From positions 434,001 to 498,000 of the forward strand of contig NZ_BMGB01000002.1 of NCBI RefSeq assembly GCF_014639655.1: DNA of 64,000 nt. The letters run 5' to 3'. Position numbers and translations under genes: made by a program. This stretch comes from Conyzicola nivalis. Its GTDB lineage: Bacteria; Actinomycetota; Actinomycetes; Actinomycetales; Microbacteriaceae. Shown piece after piece: positions 34,803-43,125 of this stretch. The notes beneath the pieces were generated by a model. The model did not search any database. It saw nothing but the letters and a program-made list of their open reading frames with translations, and was not told the DNA's origin. Each line of letters begins with the position of its first letter. The stretch's first letter is position 1.

Positions 34803-35738
34803 ATGACCTCGTCGGCCACCCCAACCGCGGTGCACGTTCGCGCGCCGGGAAAGATCAACGTCTTCCTCAGGGTCGGTGCGCTTCTCGACGACGGCTACCA
34901 CGACGTCGCCATCGCCTATCAGGCGGTGTCGCTCTACGAAGACGTGCGCGCCACCCACGCCGACGACTTTTCGGTGCGCGTCACCGGCACGGTCGAACTC
35001 TCGCGGGTTCCCACCGACGCCTCGAACATCGCGATCAAGGCCGCGCAGTTGCTCGCCCGCAGCACCGGCTACCGCGGCGGAGTGAGCCTGCACATCGACA
35101 AGCATGTGCCCGTCACGGGCGGAATGGGCGGCGGTTCCGCGGATGCCGCTGCCACCCTTCTCGCGTGCGACACCCTGTGGGGCACCCAGGTGCCGCGCGA
35201 CCAGCTGCTCGCCCTCGCGGGGCAGCTCGGTGCCGACGTGCCGTTCGCCCTCACCGGTGGAACCGCGATCGGAACCGGCCGCGGCGACCAGCTGAGCCCG
35301 GCTCTCGCCAAGGGCCAGTTCCAGTGGGTGCTCGCCCTCGCCGACTTCGGACTCAGCACCCCGGCCGTCTACAACGAACTCGACAAGCACCGCGACCGTC
35401 ACGCCCAGGACATCTTCCCGGCGTCGATCACCCCGTCGGTCGACACCAACGTTCTGCAGGCGCTGCGCGCGGGCGACCCGCACATGCTCGCCGAGACCCT
35501 GTACAACGACCTGCAGGCGCCCGCGCTGCACCTGCAGCCCTCGCTCGCCGGTGTGCTCGAGCTCGGCGAACGCAACGGCGCCCTCGCCGGAATCGTCTCC
35601 GGGTCCGGCCCCACCGTGGCCTTCCTCGCCGCCGATCTCGACACCGCGCTCGAGCTGCAGATCGCGCTGAGCGCCGCACGCCTCACCGTCGTGCGGGCCA
35701 CCGGCCCCGTGCACGGCGCTCGCATCATGAGTGCGTAG
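34803..35738 (+). CDS. ispE: 4-diphosphocytidyl-2-C-methyl-D-erythritol kinase
   Basis: This is a 311-residue GHMP kinase. The N-terminal [16 protein letters not shown], the phosphate-binding [16 protein letters not shown] and the C-terminal [14 protein letters not shown] are IspE landmarks. It phosphorylates CDP-ME in the non-mevalonate isoprenoid route, which feeds polyprenyl-phosphate for cell-wall and PMT glycosylation. It starts 30 bases after rsmA. Confidence 0.96.
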   Translation: MTSSATPTAVHVRAPGKINVFLRVGALLDDGYHDVAIAYQAVSLYEDVRATHADDFSVRVTGTVELSRVPTDASNIAIKAAQLLARSTGYRGGVSLHIDKHVPVTGGMGGGSADAAATLLACDTLWGTQVPRDQLLALAGQLGADVPFALTGGTAIGTGRGDQLSPALAKGQFQWVLALADFGLSTPAVYNELDKHRDRHAQDIFPASITPSVDTNVLQALRAGDPHMLAETLYNDLQAPALHLQPSLAGVLELGERNGALAGIVSGSGPTVAFLAADLDTALELQIALSAARLTVVRATGPVHGARIMSA

Positions 35739-35780
35739 ACTGCGCGAGAACCGCGTCGGCGGGTAGGGGGAGAAGGCACA

Positions 35781-37337
35781 ATGTCAGGGCGTCGTCAGAA
35801 CCTGTGGGCCGCCCTCGTCGGCCTGATCGCCGCCGCCGCGACACTCGCCCTTGCCGAGGTCGCCGCCCTGTTCCTCGCCCCCGCCGCCAGCCCGCTGTTC
35901 GCCGTCGGCTCGCTCGTGATCGACCTCGTGCCCGGCTGGCTCAAGACGCTCGTGATCGGGCTCTTCGGCACGGACGACAAGGTCGTGCTGCTCGTCACCC
36001 TCGGCGTCGTGGTTGCGCTGCTCGCCGCCGGCGTCGGCATCCTCGAGTACCGCAGGCCGCCGTTCGGCATCGTCGGGCTCGTTCTCGTGGGCGGCATCGC
36101 GACCTTCGCCGTGGTCACCCGCGCCGACGCCGACGCGATCTGGGCCGTGCCCACCGTGCTGAGCATGGTGCTCGGAGTGGTCGTGCTGCGGGTGGGCGTC
36201 GACCGGCTGCACCGCTGGGTGGCGGCCGAGTCGTCGGGCGAGGTGCGCGAGTTCTCCGACGCGGCGGTGTCGCGCCGCGGGTTCTTCGTGATGGCGGGAG
36301 CCACCGCGGCCGCCTCGGTCGTGGCCGGCGTCGCCGCGCGGGCGATGAACGCCGGGACCACCGCGGTGAACGCCGTGCGCTCGGCGCTGAAACTTCCCGC
36401 CCCCGCGACCGCGGCGCCGCCGATCCCGGTGGGCGCCGAGCTCGACATCGACGGCATCGCTCCGCTTGTGACATCCAACAAAGACTTCTACCGCATCGAC
36501 ACGGCGCTGCAGGTTCCGTCGATCAACGCCGACGACTGGCGACTGCGTATCACCGGCATGGTCGAGAACGAGATCGAGATCGGCTTCGACGAACTGCTCG
36601 CCCTGCCGCTCGTCGAGACCTACGTCACGCTCATGTGCGTCTCGAACGAGGTCGGCGGCGACCTCACCGGTAACGCGAAGTGGCTGGGGTACCCGATCCG
36701 TGAGCTGCTCGCGCGTGCCGTGCCCACAAAGGGCGCCGACGTCGTGCTGTCGACGAGCCAGGACGGCTTCACCGCCACGACCCCGCTCGAGGTGCTGCAG
36801 GACGCGGAACGCAACAGCCTGCTCGCCGTCGGTATGAACGGCGAACCGCTGCCGCTCGAGCACGGCTACCCGGTGCGGATGGTCGTGCCTGGCCTCTACG
36901 GCTACGTTTCGGCCACCAAGTGGGTCGTCGAGCTGAAGGTGTCGACGTTCGCGAAGGAGAGCGCCTACTGGACCGACCGCGGCTGGTCGGCGAAGGGGCC
37001 GGTGAAGACGTCGTCGCGCATCGACGTGCCGGCGTTCGGTGTCTCGCTGCAGCCCGGAACCGTGGCGATCGCCGGGGTTGCCTGGGCGCAGCACGTGGGC
37101 GTCGAACGCGTCGAGGTGCGCATCGACACCGAACCGTGGCGGGAGGCGACGCTCGCCGAAGCCATCTCGGCCGACACCTGGCGGCAGTGGTTCATCGAGT
37201 GGACGGCGACGAGCGGGGACCACACGATCGAAGTGCGGGCGACGGATGCCACGGGCTTCACCCAGACCGAAGAGCGGGTCGAGGTCGTGCCGGACGGCGC
37301 CGAGGGCTGGCACACCATCCAGGTGCGGGTCGCCTGA
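35781..37337 (+). CDS. Membrane-anchored SUOX-family molybdopterin oxidoreductase (type 1)
   Basis: This 518-residue protein has about four N-terminal helices (residues 10-140). A twin-Arg-like SRRGFFVMAGATAAASVVAG then leads to the second, exported part. That part is a sulfite-oxidase-fold molybdopterin domain with Cys286 in VTLMCVSNEVGGD as the expected Mo ligand. A C-terminal Ig-like dimerisation domain follows (SRIDVPAFGVSLQPGTVAIAGVAW). Residues around GYPVRMVVPGLYGY fit the family. It may reduce sulfoxides or oxidise a sulfur or nitrogen compound outside the membrane. It follows ispE by 42 bases; a second member lies at 41164. Confidence 0.9.
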   Translation: MSGRRQNLWAALVGLIAAAATLALAEVAALFLAPAASPLFAVGSLVIDLVPGWLKTLVIGLFGTDDKVVLLVTLGVVVALLAAGVGILEYRRPPFGIVGLVLVGGIATFAVVTRADADAIWAVPTVLSMVLGVVVLRVGVDRLHRWVAAESSGEVREFSDAAVSRRGFFVMAGATAAASVVAGVAARAMNAGTTAVNAVRSALKLPAPATAAPPIPVGAELDIDGIAPLVTSNKDFYRIDTALQVPSINADDWRLRITGMVENEIEIGFDELLALPLVETYVTLMCVSNEVGGDLTGNAKWLGYPIRELLARAVPTKGADVVLSTSQDGFTATTPLEVLQDAERNSLLAVGMNGEPLPLEHGYPVRMVVPGLYGYVSATKWVVELKVSTFAKESAYWTDRGWSAKGPVKTSSRIDVPAFGVSLQPGTVAIAGVAWAQHVGVERVEVRIDTEPWREATLAEAISADTWRQWFIEWTATSGDHTIEVRATDATGFTQTEERVEVVPDGAEGWHTIQVRVA

Positions 37338-37340
37338 TTC

Positions 37341-38855
37341 TCAACCGCGTTCGTAACGCACGACGTTGATCAGGGGGATTCCCCATTCCTCGGCGACGTT
37401 CCACCCGGCCGCGCGCAGGGTGTCCGTCGTCTCCGGGCGCGCGTCGCGGGACTCGCTCGTGATCAGGTAGACGACGTCGGCGTCGGCGAGCCGGGGCAGG
37501 CCCTCGGTGAGCGGGATGCGGGTCTCCCATAGTTGTCCGGTCTGGGCGGCGGGGGTGCCGAGGGTGACGTCGATCGTTCCCGCGAATGCGTCGGGGTACG
37601 AGTAGGCGATCACGCGGGAGGTCGCGGTCGGGTGGCGTTGCAGGTTCCCGTACACGATCGCGGTCGTCGAATCCGGGCCGTCGAGGGCCCGCTGGCTCGC
37701 GATCAGGTCGGCGATGGCGATCCAGGAGGTCTTCTCCTTCGCTTCGGGCTGGCGCTGGGCGACGAACTGGGGCACCACGAGCGCGGCGAGCACGAGCAAA
37801 ACGACGGATGCGAGCCCGCGGGGTCGCATCCGTTCGATCGTCACCGCCATCAGCAGGGCCACGAACGGCGTGCTCATCATGAGGTAGCGCGGGCTGAAGA
37901 CGGGCGTCGACGTGGCGCTCACGAGCAGGAGCACCACGGTCGGCACCACGAGGGCGGGCAGGAGCACGGAGGCGAGGGAGAGGCCGCGGCCCGAACGCAG
38001 CAGCAGGAAGGCTCCGGCGGCGAGCAGCATCCAGGCGACGATCGCGTACGCGGTGCTGGTGTAAAACCACTGGTTCTCGAAAACCTCACGGAAGGTGTTC
38101 TTGCCGGGGGGATTGATCCACTGCACCTGGCCGCTCTGGCCCATCACCGCGACCCCGAAAGGAACGATGATGGCGGTGCCGAGGGCCGTCCAGCGCGCCC
38201 AGCGGGCGACGGGCGGCCAGGCGCGCGACCGGTCCGAGGCGACCCACCAGGCCATCGTCACCGCGTGGGCCATAACGACGAGTGCCAGATAGACGAAGAC
38301 GAGGCAGGACACGACGACGAGCGCGGCGTACAGCGCCCACCAGCGGTTTCCCGTCGATCGCGACGCGAGCACGAGCACGATCGTGAGCAGCACGGCGAGG
38401 GCCGCGCTGGTGGCGTAGGAGCGTCCCTCCGTTCCCGCCCAGGTCACTCGGGGGAGCAGGCAGAACACGACGCCGGCGAGTACGCCGAGCCGGGGGCTGT
38501 CGAGGATGCGGCCGAGGACGACGGTGAGGGCGGCCGCGACGCCGATGGCGATGGCGCTCGGGACGCGGAGGCTGAGCGGCGAGTAGCCGAAGACGTCGAA
38601 GACGACGTGCATCACGGCGTAATAGAGGGCGTGCACGAGGTCGACATTGGCGATCATCGCGCCGAGCTGCTCCCAGCTGCGCGTCGCGGAGATGATCGTC
38701 GCCGACTCGTCGTACCAGATCGAGGCCTCACCGATCCCGGCGAGGGAAATGGCCAGACCCAGCACCCCCACGAGCGCCGGAGCGAAGAACCGGTTGGTGC
38801 GGATGCCACGGATCCGGTCGACGACGACCGGTTCGGTTTCGAGCGTCGCAGTCAT
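37341..38855 (-). CDS. GT-C type membrane glycosyltransferase (GT39/PMT_2-like)
   Basis: This is a 504-residue protein with about ten transmembrane helices. The first long loop holds an Asp-Glu in SIWYDESAT (residues 49-50), the position of the catalytic acidic pair in GT-C enzymes. The membrane part and a soluble C-terminal domain of about 120 residues resemble ArnT/PMT_2-like transferases that use polyprenyl-phosphate sugars at the outer face of the membrane. Donor and acceptor are unknown. It is convergent with the molybdoenzyme gene (3-base gap). It lies near the sugar-metabolism operon at 43126-47015. Confidence 0.88.
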   Translation of the reverse strand: MTATLETEPVVVDRIRGIRTNRFFAPALVGVLGLAISLAGIGEASIWYDESATIISATRSWEQLGAMIANVDLVHALYYAVMHVVFDVFGYSPLSLRVPSAIAIGVAAALTVVLGRILDSPRLGVLAGVVFCLLPRVTWAGTEGRSYATSAALAVLLTIVLVLASRSTGNRWWALYAALVVVSCLVFVYLALVVMAHAVTMAWWVASDRSRAWPPVARWARWTALGTAIIVPFGVAVMGQSGQVQWINPPGKNTFREVFENQWFYTSTAYAIVAWMLLAAGAFLLLRSGRGLSLASVLLPALVVPTVVLLLVSATSTPVFSPRYLMMSTPFVALLMAVTIERMRPRGLASVVLLVLAALVVPQFVAQRQPEAKEKTSWIAIADLIASQRALDGPDSTTAIVYGNLQRHPTATSRVIAYSYPDAFAGTIDVTLGTPAAQTGQLWETRIPLTEGLPRLADADVVYLITSESRDARPETTDTLRAAGWNVAEEWGIPLINVVRYERG

Positions 38856-38906
38856 CGTGGAGCCCCCATGCCTCTCATCATCCGCTATCTGCCTGAGGGT
38901 ATGACG

Positions 38907-38947
38907 CGAGAAGGCCCGCCCCGCGGTGCGCGGGGCGGGCCTTCTCG
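38907..38947. terminator. Strong hairpin, probable terminator of the lipoprotein gene
   Basis: A 19-base perfect stem (CGAGAAGGCCCGCCCCGCG with its inverse) around a three-base GTG loop lies 16 bases past the stop of the minus-strand lipoprotein gene. There is no U-tract, as is common for actinobacterial stem terminators. Confidence 0.8.
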
Positions 38948-38963
38948 TAGCGTCGGTGCCGTA

Positions 38964-39653
38964 TTACTCGGCAGCCTTGGCGGTGATCTTCGCGATGCCT
39001 ACGACGAGCTCGTCGGTGACAGCGTCGGTGCCGAAGGTCTCGTTCAGCAGGGCCGCGGCGTCAGAGCTGACGAGCACGGTGGTTCCCTCGAGAACGGCGT
39101 TGCCGTCAGCGTCTTCTGCGAGCGGGTTCAGGGTCGTGCCGTCGAGGTTGAAGATGAAGACGTCGGTGCCGACCTCTTCGCCGTTAGCGGTGACGGTGCC
39201 GGTGAGGCGGCTGGTGCCCGGGTCGATCTTGAAGTCGGAGAGTCCGACGACGGTGTCGCCACCCGTGAGGGTGATGCCCGAACCCATGTGGTCGATCTCG
39301 CCCTGGACGTAGGGGCGGTAGTCGAGCTCGGGGTCGTAGTAGTCGACGTTTCCGCCGGTGATCGGGAAGGCGAGGGTTCCGGTGGCGGCGTCGAGCGTCG
39401 CGGTGCCGGTCACGCCGGGCGTGAGGTTGAGCGACGTGAGGGCCTCGACGAAGCCGGCGTCGAGCGTGACCTGGGTGTCGACGCCGTCAAGGGCGGGGAT
39501 CGAGGCCAGGGGCGTGGGGTCGGCTTCCTCGGAAGCGGAAGGCGACGTCTCGTCGTTCGAGGACGACTCGGTGCTCGTGGAGCAGGCGGCGAGGCCTCCG
39601 ACGAGGAGGGTTGCTGCGGCCATGCCGACGGTGACCTTGTAGAACTTGCGCAT
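38964..39653 (-). CDS. Secreted lipoprotein of unknown function
   Basis: This 229-residue protein has a signal peptide ending in the lipobox GLAAC (Cys24), then a Ser/Glu/Asp-rich linker (about residues 25-50). Two similar beta-rich segments follow, with TGTATLDAATGTLAFPITGG and SRLTGTVTANGEEVGTDVF as landmarks. The folded part has no further Cys. It may be a cell-surface binding or adhesion protein. It stands alone between the two glycosyltransferases, with a strong terminator behind it. The family is not recognised. Confidence 0.85.
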   Translation of the reverse strand: MRKFYKVTVGMAAATLLVGGLAACSTSTESSSNDETSPSASEEADPTPLASIPALDGVDTQVTLDAGFVEALTSLNLTPGVTGTATLDAATGTLAFPITGGNVDYYDPELDYRPYVQGEIDHMGSGITLTGGDTVVGLSDFKIDPGTSRLTGTVTANGEEVGTDVFIFNLDGTTLNPLAEDADGNAVLEGTTVLVSSDAAALLNETFGTDAVTDELVVGIAKITAKAAE

Positions 39654-39752
39654 GATGTGATCCTTTGCTGTTGGGGCGAACTTTCGGTCGTGATGAGAGT
39701 TCGGTCTCCTCCAGAAAAGGGTTTGGAATGAGTTGCTTCTGTTACCGTTCCG

Positions 39753-41126
39753 TTATTTTTGGGGTGCCAGTTCCGCGGATTCCCGGGGGCTGACAATCAC
39801 CCAACCGGCCCGCCGGATGCTCATCACGACGATGAACACGATCGCGACGGCCACCGAGATGCGGGCGAGGTCGACCGAGGGGATGAGCAGGCGCTCGGTG
39901 AGCGCGAGCGGAACGGCGAGCCACTCCCAACGGCCCGTCATCGCGATCATCGGAAGGAGCAGCAGCGCGTACCAGGGGTACCGCGGCGTGACGACGAGCA
40001 GGGTGACGCCGATCATCACGAGCTGCCCCAGCCACGGATTGGCCGGGTCGGTCTTCCACCAGACCAGCGCGCCGGTCGCGGCGATGAGCACAGCCGCGAG
40101 CACGAGACTTGCCGGGCCGGGCGCGACGAGCGACAGCATGATGAACCGGGTGCCGCTCTCGTAGCCCTCCTCGGTGAGGTAGCCGGGCAGGTAGCCGAGC
40201 ACCTGGATGCCGTCGGCGATCACATAGGGGATGTAGAGCACGAAGAAGACGGCGACGGATGCCACGATCACCCGCAGCGGGCGCCGGCCGAGCAGCGCGG
40301 GCGCACCGATCACCGGGATCAGCTTGGTCGCGATGGACGCGCCGAGCGCCGCGCCACCCAGCCACCTGCGCCCGGACGCCACGAGGAGACTGGCCACCAG
40401 CAACAGCAGCGCGCTCACGATGTCGATGTGCGAGTTCGTGATGCCCTCGGTCGCCACGAGCGGGCTCCAGCCCCAGATCGCCGCCCAGCGCGGGTCGCGC
40501 CCCGACTTCTGCAGCGCCCGAAGCAACAGCACCGTTACACCGAGGCTGACGAGCAGACCGAGCAGCTGCGACGGCCAGTACTCGGGTCCGGCACCGGTGA
40601 TCGCGCGCACCCCCGCGAACACGAGTTCGCTCGCCGGGGGATAGATGGTGGGCACGGTGGCGCGATTGATGGCGGTGCAGACGAGATCGCCGGTGCCCTG
40701 TTCATCCACCGTCATTATTCTTTCGCCCACGCACTCTCCGTCGACCGGCGCGGGGAAGAGCCAGTCGGTTCGCAACTCTTCGAGCGCGGGGTCGGAGGGA
40801 ACGTAGGTATAGGGGGAGATGCCCGCGTTCTGCACGATGCCGTCCCAGGCGTAGCGCGCGGAATCGGTGCTCGTGTTCGGCGGACCGGCCATGGCGGCGA
40901 CACCGATCGCGAGGCTGCCGACGAGAACCAGGACTACGGATGCGCGCCCGCTCACCCCGCGCAACGTCACGAGCGACAGCGCGAACAGCGCCCACAGCCC
41001 CGCCGTGACGAACACGAGCGGTTCGAGCTGCCCCGCCTTCCAGTCGTAGTACGGCAACGCCGACACCGAGAGCGCCGTGGCGATGGCGCTCAGCGCGAGG
41101 AGGACGGTCGTGAACACAATTCGCAT
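39753..41126 (-). CDS. Polyprenyl-phosphate-sugar dependent membrane glycosyltransferase (GT87/mannosyltransferase-like)
   Basis: This is a 457-residue GT-C protein with about eleven helices. The first periplasmic loop carries the family motif DSARYAWDGIVQNAG (Asp88, Asp95), as in mycobacterial alpha-mannosyltransferases and related GT87 enzymes. HIDIVSALLLL and PRYPWYALLLLPMIAM are further landmarks. The start is ATG at 41124-41126 with AGGATGATC upstream. It is divergent from the second molybdoenzyme. It is the best local candidate for the transferase that would attach a lipid-linked sugar made by the operon at 43126-47015; that is inference. Confidence 0.88.
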   Translation of the reverse strand: MRIVFTTVLLALSAIATALSVSALPYYDWKAGQLEPLVFVTAGLWALFALSLVTLRGVSGRASVVLVLVGSLAIGVAAMAGPPNTSTDSARYAWDGIVQNAGISPYTYVPSDPALEELRTDWLFPAPVDGECVGERIMTVDEQGTGDLVCTAINRATVPTIYPPASELVFAGVRAITGAGPEYWPSQLLGLLVSLGVTVLLLRALQKSGRDPRWAAIWGWSPLVATEGITNSHIDIVSALLLLVASLLVASGRRWLGGAALGASIATKLIPVIGAPALLGRRPLRVIVASVAVFFVLYIPYVIADGIQVLGYLPGYLTEEGYESGTRFIMLSLVAPGPASLVLAAVLIAATGALVWWKTDPANPWLGQLVMIGVTLLVVTPRYPWYALLLLPMIAMTGRWEWLAVPLALTERLLIPSVDLARISVAVAIVFIVVMSIRRAGWVIVSPRESAELAPQK

Positions 41127-41163
41127 AAGATCATCCTGTCGGATCGGGCGGGGGCTACGAATC

Positions 41164-42525
41164 ATGGGCATGATCATTCCGGCGGTGCACAGACTACTGG
41201 GAGCGTTGCGGCGCTCTCTCGCGGCACCCTCCCGCAACCCGCGCATGGCGGTCGTGATCGGCCGGCTGCTCGCCGTCGCGTTCCTGCTGTGCTTCGGCAC
41301 CGGCATCTGCAGCCACTTCCTGCAGGACCCGCTGCCGTGGATGGTGTTCCCCACCCGGCCGACCGCGCTGTACCAGGTGAGCCAGGGCGTACACATCACC
41401 GCGGGCATCCTGTGTTTCCCGCTGCTGCTCGCGAAGCTGTACATCGTCTTCCCCGAGCTGTTCCAGACGCCGCCGGTGCGCTCGTTCCCGCACTTCCTCG
41501 AGCGCGCGTCGATCGCGCTGTTCGTCTCGACGTCGATCGTGCAGATCGTGATCGGGTTGCTCAACACGTACCAGCTGTACGCGGTGTTCCCGTTCCCGTT
41601 CCGGCAGACGCACTACGTGCTGTCGTTCGTGATCGTCGGGTCGCTCGCCATCCACATCGCGGTGAAGCTCGACGTGATCGCGAAGCACTGGCGCAAGCCG
41701 GCCGCTTCGGTCGCTGAGCCTGCGCGGTGGAGCTATGAAAATCGCGCCAGCGAATTCGCGACCCCAGCGCCGACTGAGCCTGCGAAGGAGGAAGCGCCCG
41801 TCGACGCCACCATCGCCTCCGCCCCCGGCAAACTCACTTCCTCGCCGGCCCGCAACGCGATCATCCGCGCCGAGGGGGTCACCGGCCGGCTCTTCCGCTG
41901 GATCGACGACACCCCGCCCGCCGCCCCACGCACGAGCCGACGCGGCTTCCTCACCATCGTCACCGTCGCGAGCGCGGCCCTCGTCGCCCTCACCGCGGGG
42001 CAGTCGTTCAAGCTCCTCGACGGCGCGAACGTCTTCGGGGCCCGCAAGCAGGGCGTCGGACCGAACGGCCTCCCCGTGAACCGCACCGCCGCGGCCGCGA
42101 AGATCGAGAAGACCGCGACCGACCCCGACTGGGTGCTCACCGTGTCGAACGGAAACGAGTCGAAGGTCTTCACGCGGGCCCAGCTGCTCGCGCTGCCGCA
42201 GCACACCGTCGAGCTCCCCATCGCCTGCGTCGAGGGCTGGAGCCAGATGGCCACCTGGCGCGGCGTGCGCCTCGGCGACCTCGTCGACACCGTCGGAGCG
42301 CGCGGCGGTACCGCCATCAAAGCGACGAGCCTCGAGCAGAACAGCTCGTACGCGATCATGCACATGGGCCCGGAGTACGTGCGCGACGACCTCACCCTCG
42401 TCGCCCTCGAGCTGAACGGCGAAACCCTGGATCTCGACCACGGGTACCCGGCTCGCATGATCGCCCCCGGCAGACCCGGGGTGTTGCAAACCAAGTGGCT
42501 GAGCTCCCTGGAGGTGCTGGCATGA
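41164..42525 (+). CDS. Membrane-anchored SUOX-family molybdopterin oxidoreductase (type 2)
   Basis: This 453-residue protein has an N-terminal membrane domain of about four helices (residues 18-165). It includes several His in helices (CSHFLQD, GVHITAG, HYVLSF, LAIHIAVK) that might bind haem, as in MsrQ-like partners. After a variable linker a twin-Arg-like TSRRGFLTIVTVASA introduces the exported molybdopterin domain, with Cys355 in IACVEGWS as Mo ligand. The linker contains two CTGAGCCTGCG units (41709-41724, 41771-41788), degenerate relatives of the short repeat family. Fusing the electron-input domain to the Mo domain would make a one-piece sulfoxide or sulfite-type enzyme. ATG 41164 or 41170 could be the start. 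Confidence 0.88.
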   Translation: MGMIIPAVHRLLGALRRSLAAPSRNPRMAVVIGRLLAVAFLLCFGTGICSHFLQDPLPWMVFPTRPTALYQVSQGVHITAGILCFPLLLAKLYIVFPELFQTPPVRSFPHFLERASIALFVSTSIVQIVIGLLNTYQLYAVFPFPFRQTHYVLSFVIVGSLAIHIAVKLDVIAKHWRKPAASVAEPARWSYENRASEFATPAPTEPAKEEAPVDATIASAPGKLTSSPARNAIIRAEGVTGRLFRWIDDTPPAAPRTSRRGFLTIVTVASAALVALTAGQSFKLLDGANVFGARKQGVGPNGLPVNRTAAAAKIEKTATDPDWVLTVSNGNESKVFTRAQLLALPQHTVELPIACVEGWSQMATWRGVRLGDLVDTVGARGGTAIKATSLEQNSSYAIMHMGPEYVRDDLTLVALELNGETLDLDHGYPARMIAPGRPGVLQTKWLSSLEVLA

Positions 42526-42971
42526 CCGCAATCCGGATCTGGCGCATCGGCCTGATCGCGACGGGCCTCGCGTTCTTCGTGGTCGGCGGCATCACGCTGC
42601 TCGAAGACGTGAGCCCCGCCCGGTACCTCGGCATCGGAATCTGGTTGCTGGGAGCCCTCGTCATCCACGACGGGATCATCTCGCTCGCCGTCTTCGGTGC
42701 GAACGTCGTCACGCGCAAGACGGCCGGGCGCTTCCGCGTGCCCCTGCCGGCCGTGCTCATCCTGCAGGGCGCCCTGGTGATCGCGGGCATCATGACGCTG
42801 ATCGTCGTGCCCGCCGCGCTGAAGAAGTCGGCCGGAACGGGCAACGAGACCCTCCTGCCTCTCGACTACGGGCTGCACCTCGTCGTGTTCTACGTCGCGC
42901 TGGCCGTCGTTACGGCGCTGGCGCTGGGCGTGTACGCGCTGGTGCGCCGCCGCCGCCCCGTCGCCGGTTAA
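42522..42971 (+). CDS. Small uncharacterised membrane protein coupled to the molybdoenzyme
   Basis: This is a 149-residue protein with about four hydrophobic segments (residues 7-25, 38-60, 72-92 and 110-135). It has a conserved-looking loop LGALVIHDGIISL and a basic end. The ATG at 42522 overlaps the stop of the molybdoenzyme (ATGA) and follows GGAGG, so the two are made together. It may be an extra membrane subunit; the family is not recognised. Confidence 0.82.
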   Translation: MTAIRIWRIGLIATGLAFFVVGGITLLEDVSPARYLGIGIWLLGALVIHDGIISLAVFGANVVTRKTAGRFRVPLPAVLILQGALVIAGIMTLIVVPAALKKSAGTGNETLLPLDYGLHLVVFYVALAVVTALALGVYALVRRRRPVAG

Positions 42972-43014
42972 GTCGGCCGCCCTCGGCCGTATCGACACCC
43001 CGCGCGCGCGCGAG

Positions 43015-43064
43015 AGTGCACTTGTGGTGGGTGCTGGCGCATCCGTACTGTGCGTAAGTGCACT
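43015..43064. repeat. Intergenic inverted repeat with AGTGCACTT arms
   Basis: AGTGCACTT (43015-43023) and AAGTGCACT (43056-43064) are exact inverses; CG-rich flanks extend the pairing imperfectly. The left arm continues as GTGG, like the element at 55348. It lies between the convergent small membrane gene and the methyltransferase. Confidence 0.75.
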
Positions 43065-43074
43065 TTCGGCGCGC

Positions 43075-43122
43075 GATTTCGACCGGTCGCCGGGCGACCC
43101 CAGCGAGCGACCTACTCGACCA
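43075..43122. repeat. Degenerate GGTTTCGATACG-type repeat
   Basis: TTTCGACCGGTCGCCGGGCG and the following CTACTCGACCAG resemble the element at 31272, with an inner GGTCGC...GCGACC pairing. It abuts the methyltransferase stop and the palindrome at 43015, so two repeat families are stacked in one gap. Confidence 0.55.
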
Positions 43123-43125
43123 GAG

